DNA from: Zygaena filipendulae
Lineage: Eukaryota > Arthropoda > Insecta > Lepidoptera > Zygaenidae
Assembly (NCBI GenBank): GCA_907165275.2
Contig: OU015652.1
Location: 3,239,001 to 3,303,000 of the forward strand
Length of the DNA: 64,000 nucleotides
Reading direction: 5' to 3'
The position numbers and the translations under genes were made by a program. Each line of letters opens with the position of its first letter. The stretch's first letter is position 1. Positions 33,642 to 46,258 of this stretch are shown here, piece by piece. Below the pieces are notes generated by a model. That model did no database searches and was not told the origin of the DNA. It worked only from the letters and a program-made list of their open reading frames with translations.

Positions 33642-33938
33642 GTGACAGTGACGCGGGTAACAAGATCTTTTTCCTCCATACTCATGGACGTTTTATTTCA
33701 AAAAGGAGAAGAAAATAATAGAGATAGAGACGTCGCCGTCGCCGTAACATTAATATTAAGTTATTCACCTGAGGTCTTAGCATGTAACATATTTCAGGGC
33801 CCGCACGACAGGGGTCGCACTCGTTTGTCTGCGACCGTCAATCTACCGACCTCCCTGAGTCAGGATGTCTTTCGTTTTATATCAGAATATTCTCACATCT
33901 TGAGAGGCACTTATCTATGTATAATTTTTGTACACTAA
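33642..33938 (+). other. Open 98-codon frame with an internal exon-like GC-rich segment
   Basis: A frame is open from 33642 to 33938. Its GC-richer centre follows AACATATTTCAG (33797) and reads GPHDRGRTRLSATVNLPTS, then LSQDVFRF. A second frame is also open here. It lies downstream of the NOS exon on the same strand but does not resemble the NOS haem domain. It could be an exon of another gene or a repeat fragment. Confidence 0.2.
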
Positions 33939-33939
33939 A

Positions 33940-35000
33940 ATTTTTCACACGTTTTTTTTTATAAAGAGAATAATAAAAAAAAATATCAGAATGCTTTTTT
34001 AGTCATTTGATGATTTTGAACGCATTTCAAACGGAATGATAAAGAAATTCACGGTTGGACATGGTTGAAAACTTTTTATGTTCTGTACAGGAGAAAGGTC
34101 ACTCACTGTCTGCCCACCTGTCATTTTCATTGGATAAAAATAATGTTACATCTTTTTATACACCTACACAATAATATATCTAGATGAAGTTGATAAAAAT
34201 GTACTGGTGTTGTGTTTGTATATTACATCTTAAACAAAAATACTGTAAGGTTTTGAAGTGATTTTTTTTTGGACACCGTGAGCAAAAGTTATTAAGTTAT
34301 ATGAGACGTGTATACCTTCATATCTATCTACCATCATTGCTTAACCTGTACCTATTCCTAAGAAAAACTTTTATGCACATGCTTGCAAATTCACTTCAAA
34401 AACTTACATTTAATTAAAAAAAAAAAACAGTATAGTCGGTTATATGGTACAGCGCAGTTTTGATCTCTCTTGAGTTGAGGGCAATGCAGATTAGAAATTA
34501 AAATAACTTAATCATACTGTAATTAGTTTATATTCCCTTTGTGAATTCAAAAGTCATAAACAATGATTGCAGTTTAAACAAAAAGCAATAAAGAATCAGT
34601 ACAAGTATTAACTGTAAGTAGTACAATGTACACTGTACAGTTGTGTATAGAAGACTAGCTACATAAAAATAAATCTCGCCCGTTCGTTTTCCTTCCAGTG
34701 CATTTTATTTGGCAAATGTTTTCACAAATATAGGTACTTTTATTTGGCCCCCTCTTAAATCACTGCGCCCGCCTGTAGCTACAACTAGACTCTGCCAAGT
34801 GTTTGCTTTTGCCACTGCTGAGCGAGTGAACTAGCTATGTTAGGAGCTGTTTGATGTGTACCTACTTACCTTTACAAGCTTTTTTAGTTTTACAAGAAAA
34901 AGAAAGAAAATGGTCGCTTTAAAAACAACACGATAGATTTTAGTGACTTATTTTGAAAGTGGAATATTAGTACATAAGTAGGTGTGTACCTACTATCGAC
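33940..35000. other. Unannotated AT-rich sequence
   Basis: No feature recognised. Confidence 0.4.
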
Positions 35001-35002
35001 AA

Positions 35003-35115
35003 AGTTGGCGTAGTGATCATCATGCTCCACTAATCAAGTGATTGCGGGTTCAATTACCGGTGGAAGTTTACTTTGTGTGATGAGCACAGAGTTCCACTTT
35101 TCAGTCTGGCCGTAT
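35003..35115 (+). mobile_element. tRNA-like SINE head
   Basis: Box A-like TTGGCGTAGTGATC and box B-like GGGTTCAATTACC, then GTGTGATGAGCACAGAG, a phrase typical of a second lepidopteran SINE type. Not a functional tRNA, since the arms do not pair well. Confidence 0.55.
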
Positions 35116-35135
35116 GCGTAATATAATAATATATT

Positions 35136-35352
35136 TTTATATAACGTGTTAATGAATTACCTGAAAACTAAAAAGTAGTTTGCTCAGAATCAATCAACTA
35201 GCGAAACGATCGCACTATGTTTTAATATAGGTTATATTTTTTCATTTTTATTAGCCCAAGTCTAAATTATTTATAGTACAATATTTGACAAGTACGCCGC
35301 CGCCCGCAGAAAAAAATCGAACCGGTAGACGCGGGCGTAGCGCTTGGAATTT
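35136..35352 (-). repeat. 210-bp dispersed repeat, copy 2
   Basis: Reverse complement of 13977-14186 with scattered changes. Confidence 0.6.
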
Positions 35353-35404
35353 CTTAGATACGTCACCTCGATAAAATGCAAGTCAACAGCTAATAGCTTA
35401 GTGT

Positions 35405-35438
35405 ACAGATCTATACCTATTTGAATAGGTAGATCTGT
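35405..35438. repeat. Short hairpin with 2-nt bulge
   Basis: ACAGATCTATACCTATT pairs with AATAGGTAGATCTGT apart from a 2-nt bulge. Confidence 0.5.
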
Positions 35439-35890
35439 GTTTTGTAAAGTATTACCTATTATTTATAATTATTATAATTGGTTTTAGCTATAATTTTATC
35501 ATTTCATATAATTATTTACGGTTACCTACTGTCGCATTGTCCTCTGGAATATTGCTTGACGTCTTTTGTGGTTAAAAAAATTGGAAGACTAGAAAGATGA
35601 GAGTGGAAAACTGCGCTAAAAATGAAAAATAAATAAATAATTAAATTGATGACCCAGTAGATAAATATCATGTATCTTCACGAAGCTAATAGAGTGGAGT
35701 AGTTTGTATCTCTGATCTGGCGGAGTCAAACGAGTGTGAAATTGTTTTCTTTCAATGGACGCCCCCAATTCATCTATTATTATACATCTATGAAATCGTA
35801 CTATGCATGGTTTCGATGTTACTGTTCAAGAAATGTATTGCTCTAAAAGAATAACCATTCGCTTAAAGAAAAGTTATAAATTAACAAAAT

Positions 35891-35964
35891 GTTTCCCGCG
35901 GGAATTCTGGGACTCGAAAATAAATAAACAAACAAATAAACTCACTTTCGCATTTATATAATAA
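35891..35964 (-). mobile_element. Helitron fragment abutting another copy
   Basis: TTCCCGCGGGAATTC, then CACTTTCGCATTTATATAAT, directly before the CTAG of the next copy: a further head-to-tail pair, internally deleted. Confidence 0.5.
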
Positions 35965-36135
35965 CTAGCTGTTGCCTGCGGTTTCACCCGCGGTAATCGC
36001 GGAGTTCCCACGGGGATTCCAGGATAAAAAGTACCCTATGTCCTTCTCTGTATCCCTGAGAACGTGTATAAAAAATTGCATGATGATCCGTTAAGCCGTT
36101 TTGAGGCGTGAAAGCGTACTAAACTTACAAACTCT
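35965..36135 (-). mobile_element. Lep1-type Helitron
   Basis: CTAG at 35965, CGGTTTCACCCGCGGTAATC, TACCCTATGTCCTTCTCTGT and a GGCGTGAAAGCGT tail. Confidence 0.65.
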
Positions 36136-36266
36136 ACCCTACAAACTCTACTTGGTTTGGAATCAGGTGGCGATGCGTGATAATGTTCTAGGGTTATTAT
36201 TATTATATTAATTGCACAATATGTTCAACAGCAGTGAAAAGTTCAATGCTATATTCGAGGCGGCCT

Positions 36267-36495
36267 GAGCCCTTATTCACTATGACCATAACACACCGCG
36301 TTAAGATAAGACGCCGCAAAAACTGTCATTCCCTAGTAATCAAAGAAGTTTTACTCCAAAAAATACATTTACAACGTTTCTTATGGCATAAAGAATAAAA
36401 ATTTCTTATATTTTGACATGTAGAACGTTTGGAAATGCGTTTTTGGGACGCGCGTTATGGGCTCAAATGTTGTTGGTCATAGTGAATAAGGGCCC
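36267..36495. mobile_element. MITE with CCCTTATTCACTATGACCA ends
   Basis: Inverted ends of about 22 bp with two mismatches, 229 bp in total. Confidence 0.6.
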
Positions 36496-36924
36496 TGTAC
36501 GGTTGTACCTACTTCGGTATTGTCGATGCTTCGCAACACGAGCGTCGCATGATTTCATTTCAGGAAACAGCCAGCGCTCGCGTTTCCGTAACGAAACGAC
36601 AGGTGCGTTTGAGTTTATTAGTGAGAAATTAAAAAAAAAAACGAAAGGATAAAAAACGGTAACAGGCGCTACATGTTAAAAATAGATAACCGCATATTTG
36701 CTGTTTTGGCGTAGCAATTACCAAAAACACCAAATGCGGAACATTTGAAAAATGATCTATAAAAATGATAATTTACGCAGAATAAGTTAAGCAAGTAAAT
36801 AATTTTATAGCTTAAAGCTTTCGTTGAACTTACCTACTTGAAAGTCAATGTTTGCGTCTTATAATGGAGTCGACTGAATCATAGAGAGTAAAATACTCAG
36901 AAGAATTATTCTTCCTATATGTTA

Positions 36925-37280
36925 TAACCTAGGGGTGAAAGACTTATTTAGTCCCCCGATCTATTGGTCCCGTCTCGGGACTAAATAAGTCTTTCTCCCG
37001 AGGATAACACTGTGCTTTTCATTACGAATGCAAGGAAAGTCAAAATAAAAATAGGAATTAGCTAAAGAAAAAAATGAGTGAATTTTATTTTACATAAATC
37101 AACCATTAGGTGTGCTACTGGCCAGTAAGTATGCCCACTGTGACATAAAAAAAAAACTTGAGTTTCTGCAGTATCCAGCTGTCAGTTGAAAGCGATTCTC
37201 CCTAGGGCTGAAAAGTGTTACTTTCAACACACTTCTCAGGCAACTTCAGACCTACTTTCCGAGTATGAGTAATGAAAAGG
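36925..37280 (-). repeat. Dispersed repeat with SINE-like tail segment, copy 2
   Basis: Reverse complement of 10015-10355 over its whole length, again starting at the CCTAGGGGTGAAAG end. Confidence 0.65.
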
Positions 37281-38149
37281 GCATTTGCTAACTTCTTTTG
37301 GAACCATGGTGCGCCTGCTCCTCTCTAGTTATTTATTTTCTTTGTGATTAAGGACAAGATTAAGTTTATTCTGTGACGTGACACTTGTCGCAAATATCTC
37401 TCAGTTTGTAGGTATGTCACCTGCGGCAATCCTCTTGATAGTATTCGATTATTCATTGTCAACCTGTAAGCAGAGGTCCACGACTTAGTTACGGATAAAA
37501 CTAGCTTTCTTGGGACGTTTGTCTGACGGTGAATAATGTGAAATCTTGTATAACAACGTTGTCTGAGATAGAGCTCATATTTACTTATAAGGTTTTAACT
37601 GTACGAAAGAGAGGGACGCATAGTTCATCCTTTTCTGTAAAGAAGGACATCCTACCTGATGTTAATTCATCTCTGGTACAAAAAATAAAATAAAGCAAGA
37701 TGTTGGTTTTACTGGTTGTGAACCAAAATTGTGATCAGGAAAACAAACATCAATTTGTGTTTATGGATTGGCAAGTATTGGGTAAGTAACCAAATAATAG
37801 ATAATATTGACACAAACGTATATTTATAAATCCGACATATATACGTATCATGTCGAATGTCAAGATTATTTCGATTGGAACATAAGGAGACCCTCTTTGG
37901 TTGGAATGAAGGGCATGCAGGGCTAGTCAGAAAGGGGCACTAAGTCGCGAGCGTTTGAAACTGTCGCTATTATGATACGTAAACGTATGCTAAAAGCATG
38001 TCCTTCTCTTTAGATTCTATGGCGGCCACAGATTGTTTTCGTACGTTCAAGACTTGGTATATGATAACTTCTAAGAATTTTTCTCCACAAACGGATATAG
38101 GTACTCGTATGATAAAAAAGTTTGTCCTATAAGGAAACAATTTATATTA
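37281..38149. other. Unannotated sequence
   Basis: Slightly GC-richer around 37900-38040, but no coherent exon. Confidence 0.4.
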
Positions 38150-38932
38150 TAGTAGAGCGGCGAACTGAGAAAATTCCTTCTCTAAACCGAATCTCGTCGG
38201 TATCTCTTATGTATACCTACAACAGGTATGGATGTGTTCAGAGCGTTGTGTAGATTACGAAACTGCTTGTTGTAATGTTTTTTAGTGGTGGAGGGGATAG
38301 CAGTGACGTCATAAACATGGCCGCCAACGGTTTTTGTTTTTGTTAATTACATCGCACCTATTAGGTCTATTTGCTTGTGTGTGGTGTCATTTGAAAGCTT
38401 ATTAAATGTTCTTTAATTTATTTCCCGACATCTAAAGCGTATCTATTATATTTAAAAAAATATTTGACAAAATATGATTTTTTTTTAAGCGATTTCAAAA
38501 ATATTCTCTTTTTACTGAGAAACCGCTACACTTACGGTAAATTTGTTTAATATAAAAATTAAGTAGAATTTTATTACCTATTTAAAAATGCCAGTTTCAT
38601 TAAAATAGGACTTAAAACAACTGAGATATGTCTCATTTTGTGGCGCAAGGAGCAAGGTTTTGTATCGTAATCTTATAGAACTGCTGTTAGTTTGTCGCGC
38701 TAAAACTCGCAAATGGCTCGACCGACGTGAATATTTCTTTTTTTATTGGGTTTTTAACTACCAGGAGAAGGTTTGTGTTAAAGAAAATTGGGAGTTCCTG
38801 CGGGAATTCCGAAATTCACGGGGGTGAAACCATGGGGCACAGCTAATGTAATGTAATGTAAAAATATGTCACATAAATCTTACTATATCATGCTGTTAAC
38901 CAAACGTGCTTTCTTCATAATGCTGCCCTAAA

Positions 38933-39120
38933 TCCTCACTATTATAAATGCGAAAGTGAGTTTGTGTGTTTGTTTGTTTGTTACGCTTTCACGCCATAAC
39001 GGCTCAACCAATAACCACGAAATTTTGCATATACACGTTTTAAGGGGTACATTTTATTGCGGAATTCCCCTGGGAACTCCGAAATTACCGCGAGTGAAAC
39101 CCCTAACCGGGAGCAGATAG
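38933..39120 (+). mobile_element. Helitron with a visible empty site
   Basis: 188 bp, TCCTCACTATTATAAATGCG to CAGATAG. The opposite arm of the surrounding inverted repeat lacks it, and the empty sequence there (CCTTAAA|TAAATTATAA) shows insertion exactly between A and T. Confidence 0.8.
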
Positions 39121-39289
39121 TAAATTATTAAATACCTACATATAAGTTGCGTGTGTGCTATGTCAAGACTGAACAGTCAAAACAATAAGTTAGGTACTGT
39201 TATAAAAATATAAGCCAAAACTTATTATTTAATCATCAAAAAATGGACGAAACCTGGACCTGAAAACAATTTTGAAAAATTAGTTAAGG

Positions 39290-39690
39290 GATTCGCCCAC
39301 TGCTCTATTCAATACGAAATTCCGAACGGATGGCTTCGACAATGCACAAACTCAGTTTTAGCTTATTTTACACGAGAAGGGAGAAACACTGAGTTCTTTG
39401 GATTCTGGGTCCTCTAAGCCCAAAACTGCAAAATTAATTGACGGTCAGGCGCTAATTCAAAATATACTCGTAGGTAAACCAAAAACTACCAAAAATTTTG
39501 ATGATTTTGTGGAAATTTTTTTGAAGAATAATCGCAATCAAAACGAGATAAATGTGAAAACCGCATGTGCTTTTTGAACATTCATAAAATCCGGGATAAG
39601 AGACAAGAGGAGTCCGTCTATTACTCCTGTGGAATATAAGATAACGGGCGCTACTACTCCTTTTCCAACGAAATGGGACTAGTGTCGGCA
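39290..39690 (+). pseudogene. Decayed coding remnant inside an inverted duplication
   Basis: An open stretch reads KLIDGQALIQNILVGKPKTT, then KNFDDFVEIFLKN. After a TGA it continues in the same frame (FIKSGIRDKRSPSITPVEYK, then ITGATTPFPTKWD) to a TAG. The order of motifs recalls, from memory, a multicopy insect family of unknown function in which a (D/G)(G/M)xALVQ motif is followed by SIKxxxRxKR. In-frame stops and the absence of a start show that it is broken. It lies between the arms of the 38150-41302 inverted repeat, so it is probably cargo or a relic of that element. Confidence 0.35.
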
Positions 39691-40228
39691 ACCTGAAGCG
39701 AGCTTATTATTATATCAACCAGAGTACCAGGGGCGTAAAATTATCAGTTAACCATTACTTATCAGGATTATGACTATTTAGACATATCTTCTAGTTAGTT
39801 TTTGTCATAAATGTGTACGATCACGAGGCATAAATTATCGTATGTTAACGATAGTAATTATCGTACGGTTACGAATATCTTTATATTTTTCGGTCAATAA
39901 ATTAAATCTTAATGAATTTCTTTCATAACATATTTCCGATCAAGCGGCAAAAGTTAGTAAAGTTAGTGAAGAAACAGAAACAATCTTCTAATGGTCACAA
40001 AACAACGCTTAGGGGATCCCGTAAACGTATGGGATGTCGGTGAAAACAGTAATTAGTGCTGGTTGTCGTACAGCAAAATGCGGCTGTATGTCAGGAAGGA
40101 ACAGGAATGTTTGCAAGACCTTTTGGAGATGAGATTTGTTTCAATCAATACAATTTTTGTGTTCGAGATAGTTAAATAATGAATTTTAGCTTATTTTAAC
40201 CCTATTATCATAATTGCCTGATACTAAC

Positions 40229-40479
40229 AAATATTATATAAAATGCCTGCCATGTCCTAAATGATTGACTGACGGATTAACGCAAAGCCTGAACCGCTGA
40301 TAGTAGAGACCTGAAACTTGGAAGGTGTGTTCTTTTTACGACATAGGCATTCGATAACAAAGGATTTTTAAAAATTTGAACCCTAAAGGGACTAAAAGGG
40401 GTTGCAAAATTTGTATGAAACAATTCCGCGGGAATTTCGGAGTTCTCGCGGGTGCAGTGTGACCACGTGGGACAGCTAT
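40229..40479 (+). mobile_element. Helitron, same subtype as 29245-29487
   Basis: CTGAAACTTGGAAGGTGTGT, then GGGTTGCAAAATTTGTATG and GGGACAGCTA. Confidence 0.6.
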
Positions 40480-41302
40480 TATTTTATAACAGTACTTATT
40501 GTTTTGATTGTTCACTATTAACACAGCACAATTGCAACTACAATTTATAATTTATTTAAGGCAGTACTATGAAGAAAGCACTTCTGGTTAACAGCATGAA
40601 TTAGTAATATTTATGTGACGTAACTAGCTGTGCCCAACGGTTTCAGATTCGGAATTCCCGCAGGAACTCCCAATTTTCTTTAATACAAACCTTTTCCTGG
40701 TAGTTAAAAACCCAATAAAAAAAGAAATATTCACGTCGGTCGAGCCATTTACGAGTTTTAGCGCGACAAACGCACAGCAGTTCTATAAGATTACGATACA
40801 AAACCTTGCTCCTTGCGCCACAAAATGAGACATATCTCAGTTGTTTTAAGTCCTATTTTAATGAAACTGGCATTTTTAAATAGGTGATAAAATTCTACTT
40901 AATTTTTATATTAAACAAATTTACCGTAAGTGTAGCGGTTTCTCAGTAAAAAGAGAATATTTTTGAAATCGCTTAAAAAAAATCATATTTTGTCAAATAT
41001 TTTTTTAAATATAATAGATACGCTTTAGATGTCGGGAAATAAATTAAAGAAAATTTAATAAGCTTTCAAATGACACCACACACAAGCAAATAGACCTAAT
41101 AGGTGCGATGTAATTAACAAAAACAAAAACCGTTGGCGGCCATGTTTATGACGTCACTGCTATCCCCTCCACCACTAAAAAACATTACAACAAGCAGTTT
41201 CATAATCTACACAACGCTCTGAACACATCCATACCTGTTGTAGGTATACATAAGAGATACCGACGAGATTTTACAAAATCTGGTCTCCGCCGCTCTACTA
41301 TT

Positions 41303-43186
41303 ACAGTTAACATAACTTGCGACCGGTTAGGACAGCGACCGAAAAATGGACATAGATAAGCAATAGTGTGTTACCCACACTGGATAAATTTAGAGTAAAT
41401 TAAAGTTTTAAAATTATATCGCCATTTTGTTCCAACATTTTTATGTTCAATATTTAGTTACATATTTAAACAAGTAATAAGGTAAACACATAATTAAAAA
41501 ACGTTCTCTAACTCTCAATAAATCGTTCCGAATCAATACTTTGTTTTCTGGGTTAACATGTTATTGCTTATCTGCGTCCAAATACAAGTCCGACCCAAGC
41601 GTTACAAAAAAAAACTCGTTTTGCAAACAATAACGGTTCTGTCAGGAGTAGGAGCTTTAATTTCTTTTGTTATCTACAGACGTTTGACAAGTGATAGAGG
41701 CATTTGATAAAATACTCCCTTCCTTACAGGCGTGTATGTGTGTTTGACATAGTACGAATTGCGACGCTTCCCTGCGTCACAGCGTTATCTGGCTATCATA
41801 GTACGTAACGGGACGAAGATTGTTTTATTGCTACACGGAAAAAGGGAATTTAATTTTGCTCTCTTTATACTTATCAGCGATTTTTTTGTTTACACATTCA
41901 ACATCGCCAATTGAAAAAATTTTTAGAATTCCTTACCATAAATGTTTTTTATATATTTTTTTTATTAGTCTTTAGCGTATTTTAACTGTCTTACAATGGG
42001 GATGTTGACTACTTTTAAAAATCAAAATTCTAATTAGTCCGTTAGTTAGAAATTAAAAAAACGATAGACACGTATTTTTTGCTTTTTCAAATAAATTAAA
42101 ATATACAGAGATAAAGCACATTAAAGTTTAGGGTGAGGGGGTCGTGACGTCACTAACCGCAAAAACCGCCATACAAACTGTCAGAATAGTGACGTCACGC
42201 GAAATTTCAACTCAATATATCGCCGTCATTTTTTGATTCCGTAAAAAAAGAAAAAATACGTGTCCAATATTTTTTAATAATCTACAAGACGGACTAAAAA
42301 ATAAAAATTAGTCAACATGCCTATTGTTATTAATTTCACAGTACCTTAGTGTTACTCTAACGCTATGAAATTTTCGTGTAAGTAATAAATAAATAAAATA
42401 AATAAAAGGAAAAAACGGAGCTCTCCGAAGTCCGGATTGAAAGTATCAAAATTAACCTTACCCACAAATTTTTAATTAAGTAAGAACTGTTTTTGAGGTT
42501 ATCCTGAAATTTGAATGAGTGAAACTGCGGGGTAAATAATATAAATAACAATATAAAGATATTAGCTTAACAGCTTAGGAAAAGTCTCCGAGTTTAAAAA
42601 ATTTATTAAAATTAAACAACATAATACCTATATTTATCCGTAATTGTAACTTGAGGTGACTTTGTGAGTACGTATTCAATGGTTCTCAATTTATAATAGG
42701 AAATCAAATTTTTGTCCGTCTATATCTTTGTACCTACACAGTAGGCACATCACGCAAAAATTACGGAATGGATTGGATTCCACAGTCTATCTTAAAAGTT
42801 ATAACATAGGCATAATTTTATCGTAATCAGTCAAGGAAAAGAGAGTAATGACTAATTTAAACTTAAAGTGCAAAGTACTCTGTTGCGACACTGACGCAAT
42901 TGCACGTACCTAAGCTAAGCTAAAAACAAGTAGAGCTTATATAAAGTAAAATGACACGCCCCACTACTCAACAAGCAGTTTTAGATGTGCGATATCATGT
43001 ATTGATAATATCTCTTTAATAGTGTGAGTGCGGCGCCACTGTGCGGCAAGTGGCAACTGAGGACGTATGCAAGCAGATTTATATGTGTCGTATAGATATT
43101 TTAACGGCTGTGCGTGTGCGTATGCCCAATGGAGGGGCAGGTCATTTTAGCTTAGATAAGCTCTAGCAGATATAAATCCTTACATA
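41303..43186. other. Unannotated apart from one MITE
   Basis: Outside the MITE at 41995-42325 nothing is recognised. Confidence 0.4.
41995..42325 (-). mobile_element. MITE carrying two CRE palindromes, copy 3
   Basis: Reverse orientation. TGACGTCA at 42145-42152 and 42190-42197. Confidence 0.75.
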
Positions 43187-43409
43187 ATTATTATAAAACA
43201 AAGTCCTTCGTCACGTCTGTTTGTCTGTCTGTCTTTCTGTCTGTCTATCTGTCTGACTATTCGCGATTAACTCAAAAACTACTAAACGGATTTTCATGCG
43301 GTTTTCACCAATTGAGTGATTTAGAAGGTTTATACGTACCTATAGTTTATCCTGAAATTCCCGCGGGTACTCTCAAAATACTGCGGGTGAAACTGTGGAG
43401 TACAGCTAG
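43187..43409 (+). mobile_element. Helitron with GTCT microsatellite
   Basis: TC at 43187 after A, CAGCTAG at 43403-43409 before T. The body holds a (GTCT)n run and AACTACTAAACGGATTTTCA. Same subtype as 53755-53955. Confidence 0.7.
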
Positions 43410-43529
43410 TATTTTATATTAAGTTGAAATCTTTCGATATACCTAGCTGAAATGCTGAATAAGAAAAACGTCAGGTCTATGTGAGGATACTTTTACAATG
43501 GCGAAGCCACGGAAAAATTAATAATTTTT

Positions 43530-43576
43530 AACCGACTTCCAAAAAGGAGGAGGTTCTATGTTCGATTGTATGTATG

Positions 43577-43608
<32 letters not shown>

Positions 43609-45023
43609 ATGTTCACCGATTACTCGAAGACGGTTGGACCGATTTGAAAAATTCTTATTTTGTTTGAAAGGGTTTACTCCCAATTAGGTCCCATTACCAC
43701 CAAGTCGGGATCTGATGATGGGATCTTGGAGAAATCGAGGGAACTCTTCAAAAATTATAGGCACACCTATAGCGATTTGGGTATTTTTGATAGTAAATCG
43801 TTCATTTGCTTTCGGAAAGCAAAATTTGAAGAAGTGGAACTGATGATGAAGACCACAGGTGGTCATCGGAACAACTCAAAAACAATACGTATTTCACGGG
43901 TTCCGATTGAAGCGATTTCGAAAATTGTTTTTTTGTTTGAAAGGGGATACTCCTAAATTGATTCCATTGTCACCAAGTCGAGATCTGATGATGGGATCTT
44001 GGAGTAATCGAGGGAACTCTTCAAAAATTATGGGTACACCTATAGCGATTTTTGTATTTTTTATAGTAAATCGTTTCTTTGCTTTTGGAAAGCAAAATTT
44101 GAAGAAATGGAACTGATGATGAAGACCACAGATGGTCATCGGAACTACTAAATAATGGGTATTTCACGGGTTCCGAATCGTTTACTTTAATATGGTTTCT
44201 AAACAATTTATGACCGTCACAATGTATATGTTGAAGTGGAACTGATGGTGATGTACTAGGAGAACTCCTCAACAATTAACGTCCCTGCGTCGGGAAAAGC
44301 AATATTTTGTAAAAGGTGATGAGCAGTTGACATTAGGCTATTGTAACTTAGAGAAATTAAGAACTAACGGCCGCACTCAGAGTCAACTTTAATGATTACT
44401 TAGTTAAGTATAGATTTTTAAAACAAAACTGCCGCAATCAGAGACGTTCAGTAAATTAATGTTAATTGGCATTTAATGAGATGTAACTTAATTAGTTAAA
44501 TGCCAATTAACATTAAATTATTAAACTTGTCTGATTGCGGCAGTTTTGTTTTGAAAATCTATACTCAACTAAGTAATCATTAAAGTCGAAACTGAGTGCG
44601 GCGGTGAGTCACTTAAAAGCGAGAAATAAACAAAATTTTAACAAAAAAATTAAAACCGACTTCCAAAAACACAAAACTAAAAAACTAAAAATAAAAAGCT
44701 AAAAATAACAAAATACCGATTTAATCCAAAAGACAAAAACACACGTAATATTATTATAGGTTTGTGCTACCACTGATCGGTATGAAGTCGGTGATATAAA
44801 GGGGGTAGATGGGCTAAGTCGACTCCCGCCACCAGCTCTTCGTGAGCAGAACAACCCAAGTGGGCAGACACCAGCGGGCTTGTCACCGAATTGAAACCGA
44901 TCAGTGGTAGCACAAACCAATAATAATATTACGTGTGTTTTTGTCTTTTGGATTAAATCGGTATTTTGTTATTTTTAGCTTTTTATTTTTAGTTTTTTAG
45001 TTTTGTGTTTTTGGAAGTCGGTT
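43530..45023 (+). mobile_element. AACCGACTTCC module B with nested MITE
   Basis: Same order as module A, with a T run at 43577-43604. Carries the ACGGCCGCACTCAG MITE at 44367-44605 and a palindrome with the same GC-rich centre near 44800-44885. Confidence 0.65.
44367..44605. mobile_element. Foldback MITE (ACGGCCGCACTCAG ends), copy 2
   Basis: 239 bp, same family as 4917-5184. Inserted in module B; module A shows the matching empty site GAACTAAGTCAC near 15297. Confidence 0.75.
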
Positions 45024-45136
45024 TTAATTTTTTTGTCATTACAGCTAATTGAATCGTGACGTGAATAACTTTAATATTGTGATAAGGTACCTACCTTGTT
45101 TATAATTTATTATACATTTGAAAAACTTTATAATAA

Positions 45137-45325
45137 TCCTCCTAACATTATAAAATATGTGAAAGTGATTTGTTTGTTTGTTAGGCGTTCACGCCTTGAC
45201 TGCTCAATCTATTATCACAAAATTTTGCATACACGTTGTCAAGAGTTCAGAAAACGACATAGAGTAGCTTTCATCTGGAAAAAAAAGCATTGTTCCCGAG
45301 AGATAAAAAAGAATGGTTCACTAAA
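45137..45325 (+). mobile_element. Lep1-type Helitron, 3' truncated
   Basis: TCCTCCTAACATTATAAAAT start and GTTCACGCCTTGACTGCTCA body; the CTAG end is lost. Confidence 0.55.
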
Positions 45326-45336
45326 TCTATTGAATA

Positions 45337-45600
45337 CTAGCGGTGCCCCGCGGTTTCTCCTCGTGAGTTTTAAAATTGCCGCAGCAACTCCAAAGTAGCC
45401 TTTATATAATATCAGCTAATTAACAGTGAAAATCGGTCTAACCGTTTGGAGATTCACTCGTGTGAGTTTCGGAATTCCCGCAGGAACTGCAAATTTCTTT
45501 CTACTCTCCTTCTCCTTACAATTAAACACAACAAAAAAAAGAAGTAACGAAATTGGTCCAGCCGTTCACGCGTGATGCCGTGACCAAGGAAAATAGGGAT
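45337..45600 (-). mobile_element. Helitron, composite
   Basis: CTAGCGGTGCCCCGCGGTTT end. A second GTGAGTTTCGGAATTCCCGC box lies inside (about 45461), so this is another chimaera or head-to-tail remnant. Confidence 0.55.
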
Positions 45601-45616
45601 TAATTTTTATATTTAA

Positions 45617-45912
45617 CTACCTGTGCCCCGCGGTTTCACCCGCGTGGGTTTCAGTGATTCCCACAGGAACTATTTTTTCTAAAATAAAAGTAGTCTAAGT
45701 TGCTCCTTACAACATCAGCTATCTGCCAGTGAAAGTCGCGTTAAAATCGGTCCAGCTGTTTCAAAGATTAGCCTGAACAAATTGACAGACAGAGAAAAAT
45801 GTGAAAAATTGATTTTTTCATGTAAGTACCGTATATACTTTCATATGCATTTAATAAAAAGCTGTTAATTTGAAAATACAAATAGACACTTCAATTTTAT
45901 TTATATGTATAG
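45617..45912 (-). mobile_element. Helitron, GTGAGTTTC subtype
   Basis: GTGCCCCGCGGTTTCACCCG end, AAAAGTAGTCTAAGTTGCTC and a TATATGTATAGA 5' end. Confidence 0.6.
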
Positions 45913-46258
45913 ATGTAGATTAACATGAACGAAGCCGTGGACACCAGATAGGTAATATAATATAATTATTAGAACATAATAAAATATAAAATTTATAAAA
46001 TATGTAGTATGTACCTATATATTTCTAAGTATTATGGCAAGTTTTTCATTCATAAAATCACTTCACCTATATATTACGCAAGTCGTAAAGATATATTAGA
46101 AAAAACGTGAAAGGCAAGTGAGGGTGTAATGTTTTATTGGGCACATGAAACACGCGTGTGGCGTCGGATGAATCTGTTATTAGGTGCGTGCAATGTTCTA
46201 TGCTGTCGGTACTTTGATAGAATTATCACTAGCTCGGTAAATTTGATTTTTTCGAAGT

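Larger units (their letters stand above)
38150..41302. repeat. 3-kb inverted duplication
   Basis: Arms about 38150-39212 and 40483-41302 are reverse complements (shared GCCGCCAACGGTTTTTGTTT and TGTTAACCAnAnGTGCTTTC). The left arm has an extra Helitron (38933-39120). The centre holds a decayed coding remnant and a Helitron. Confidence 0.75.
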
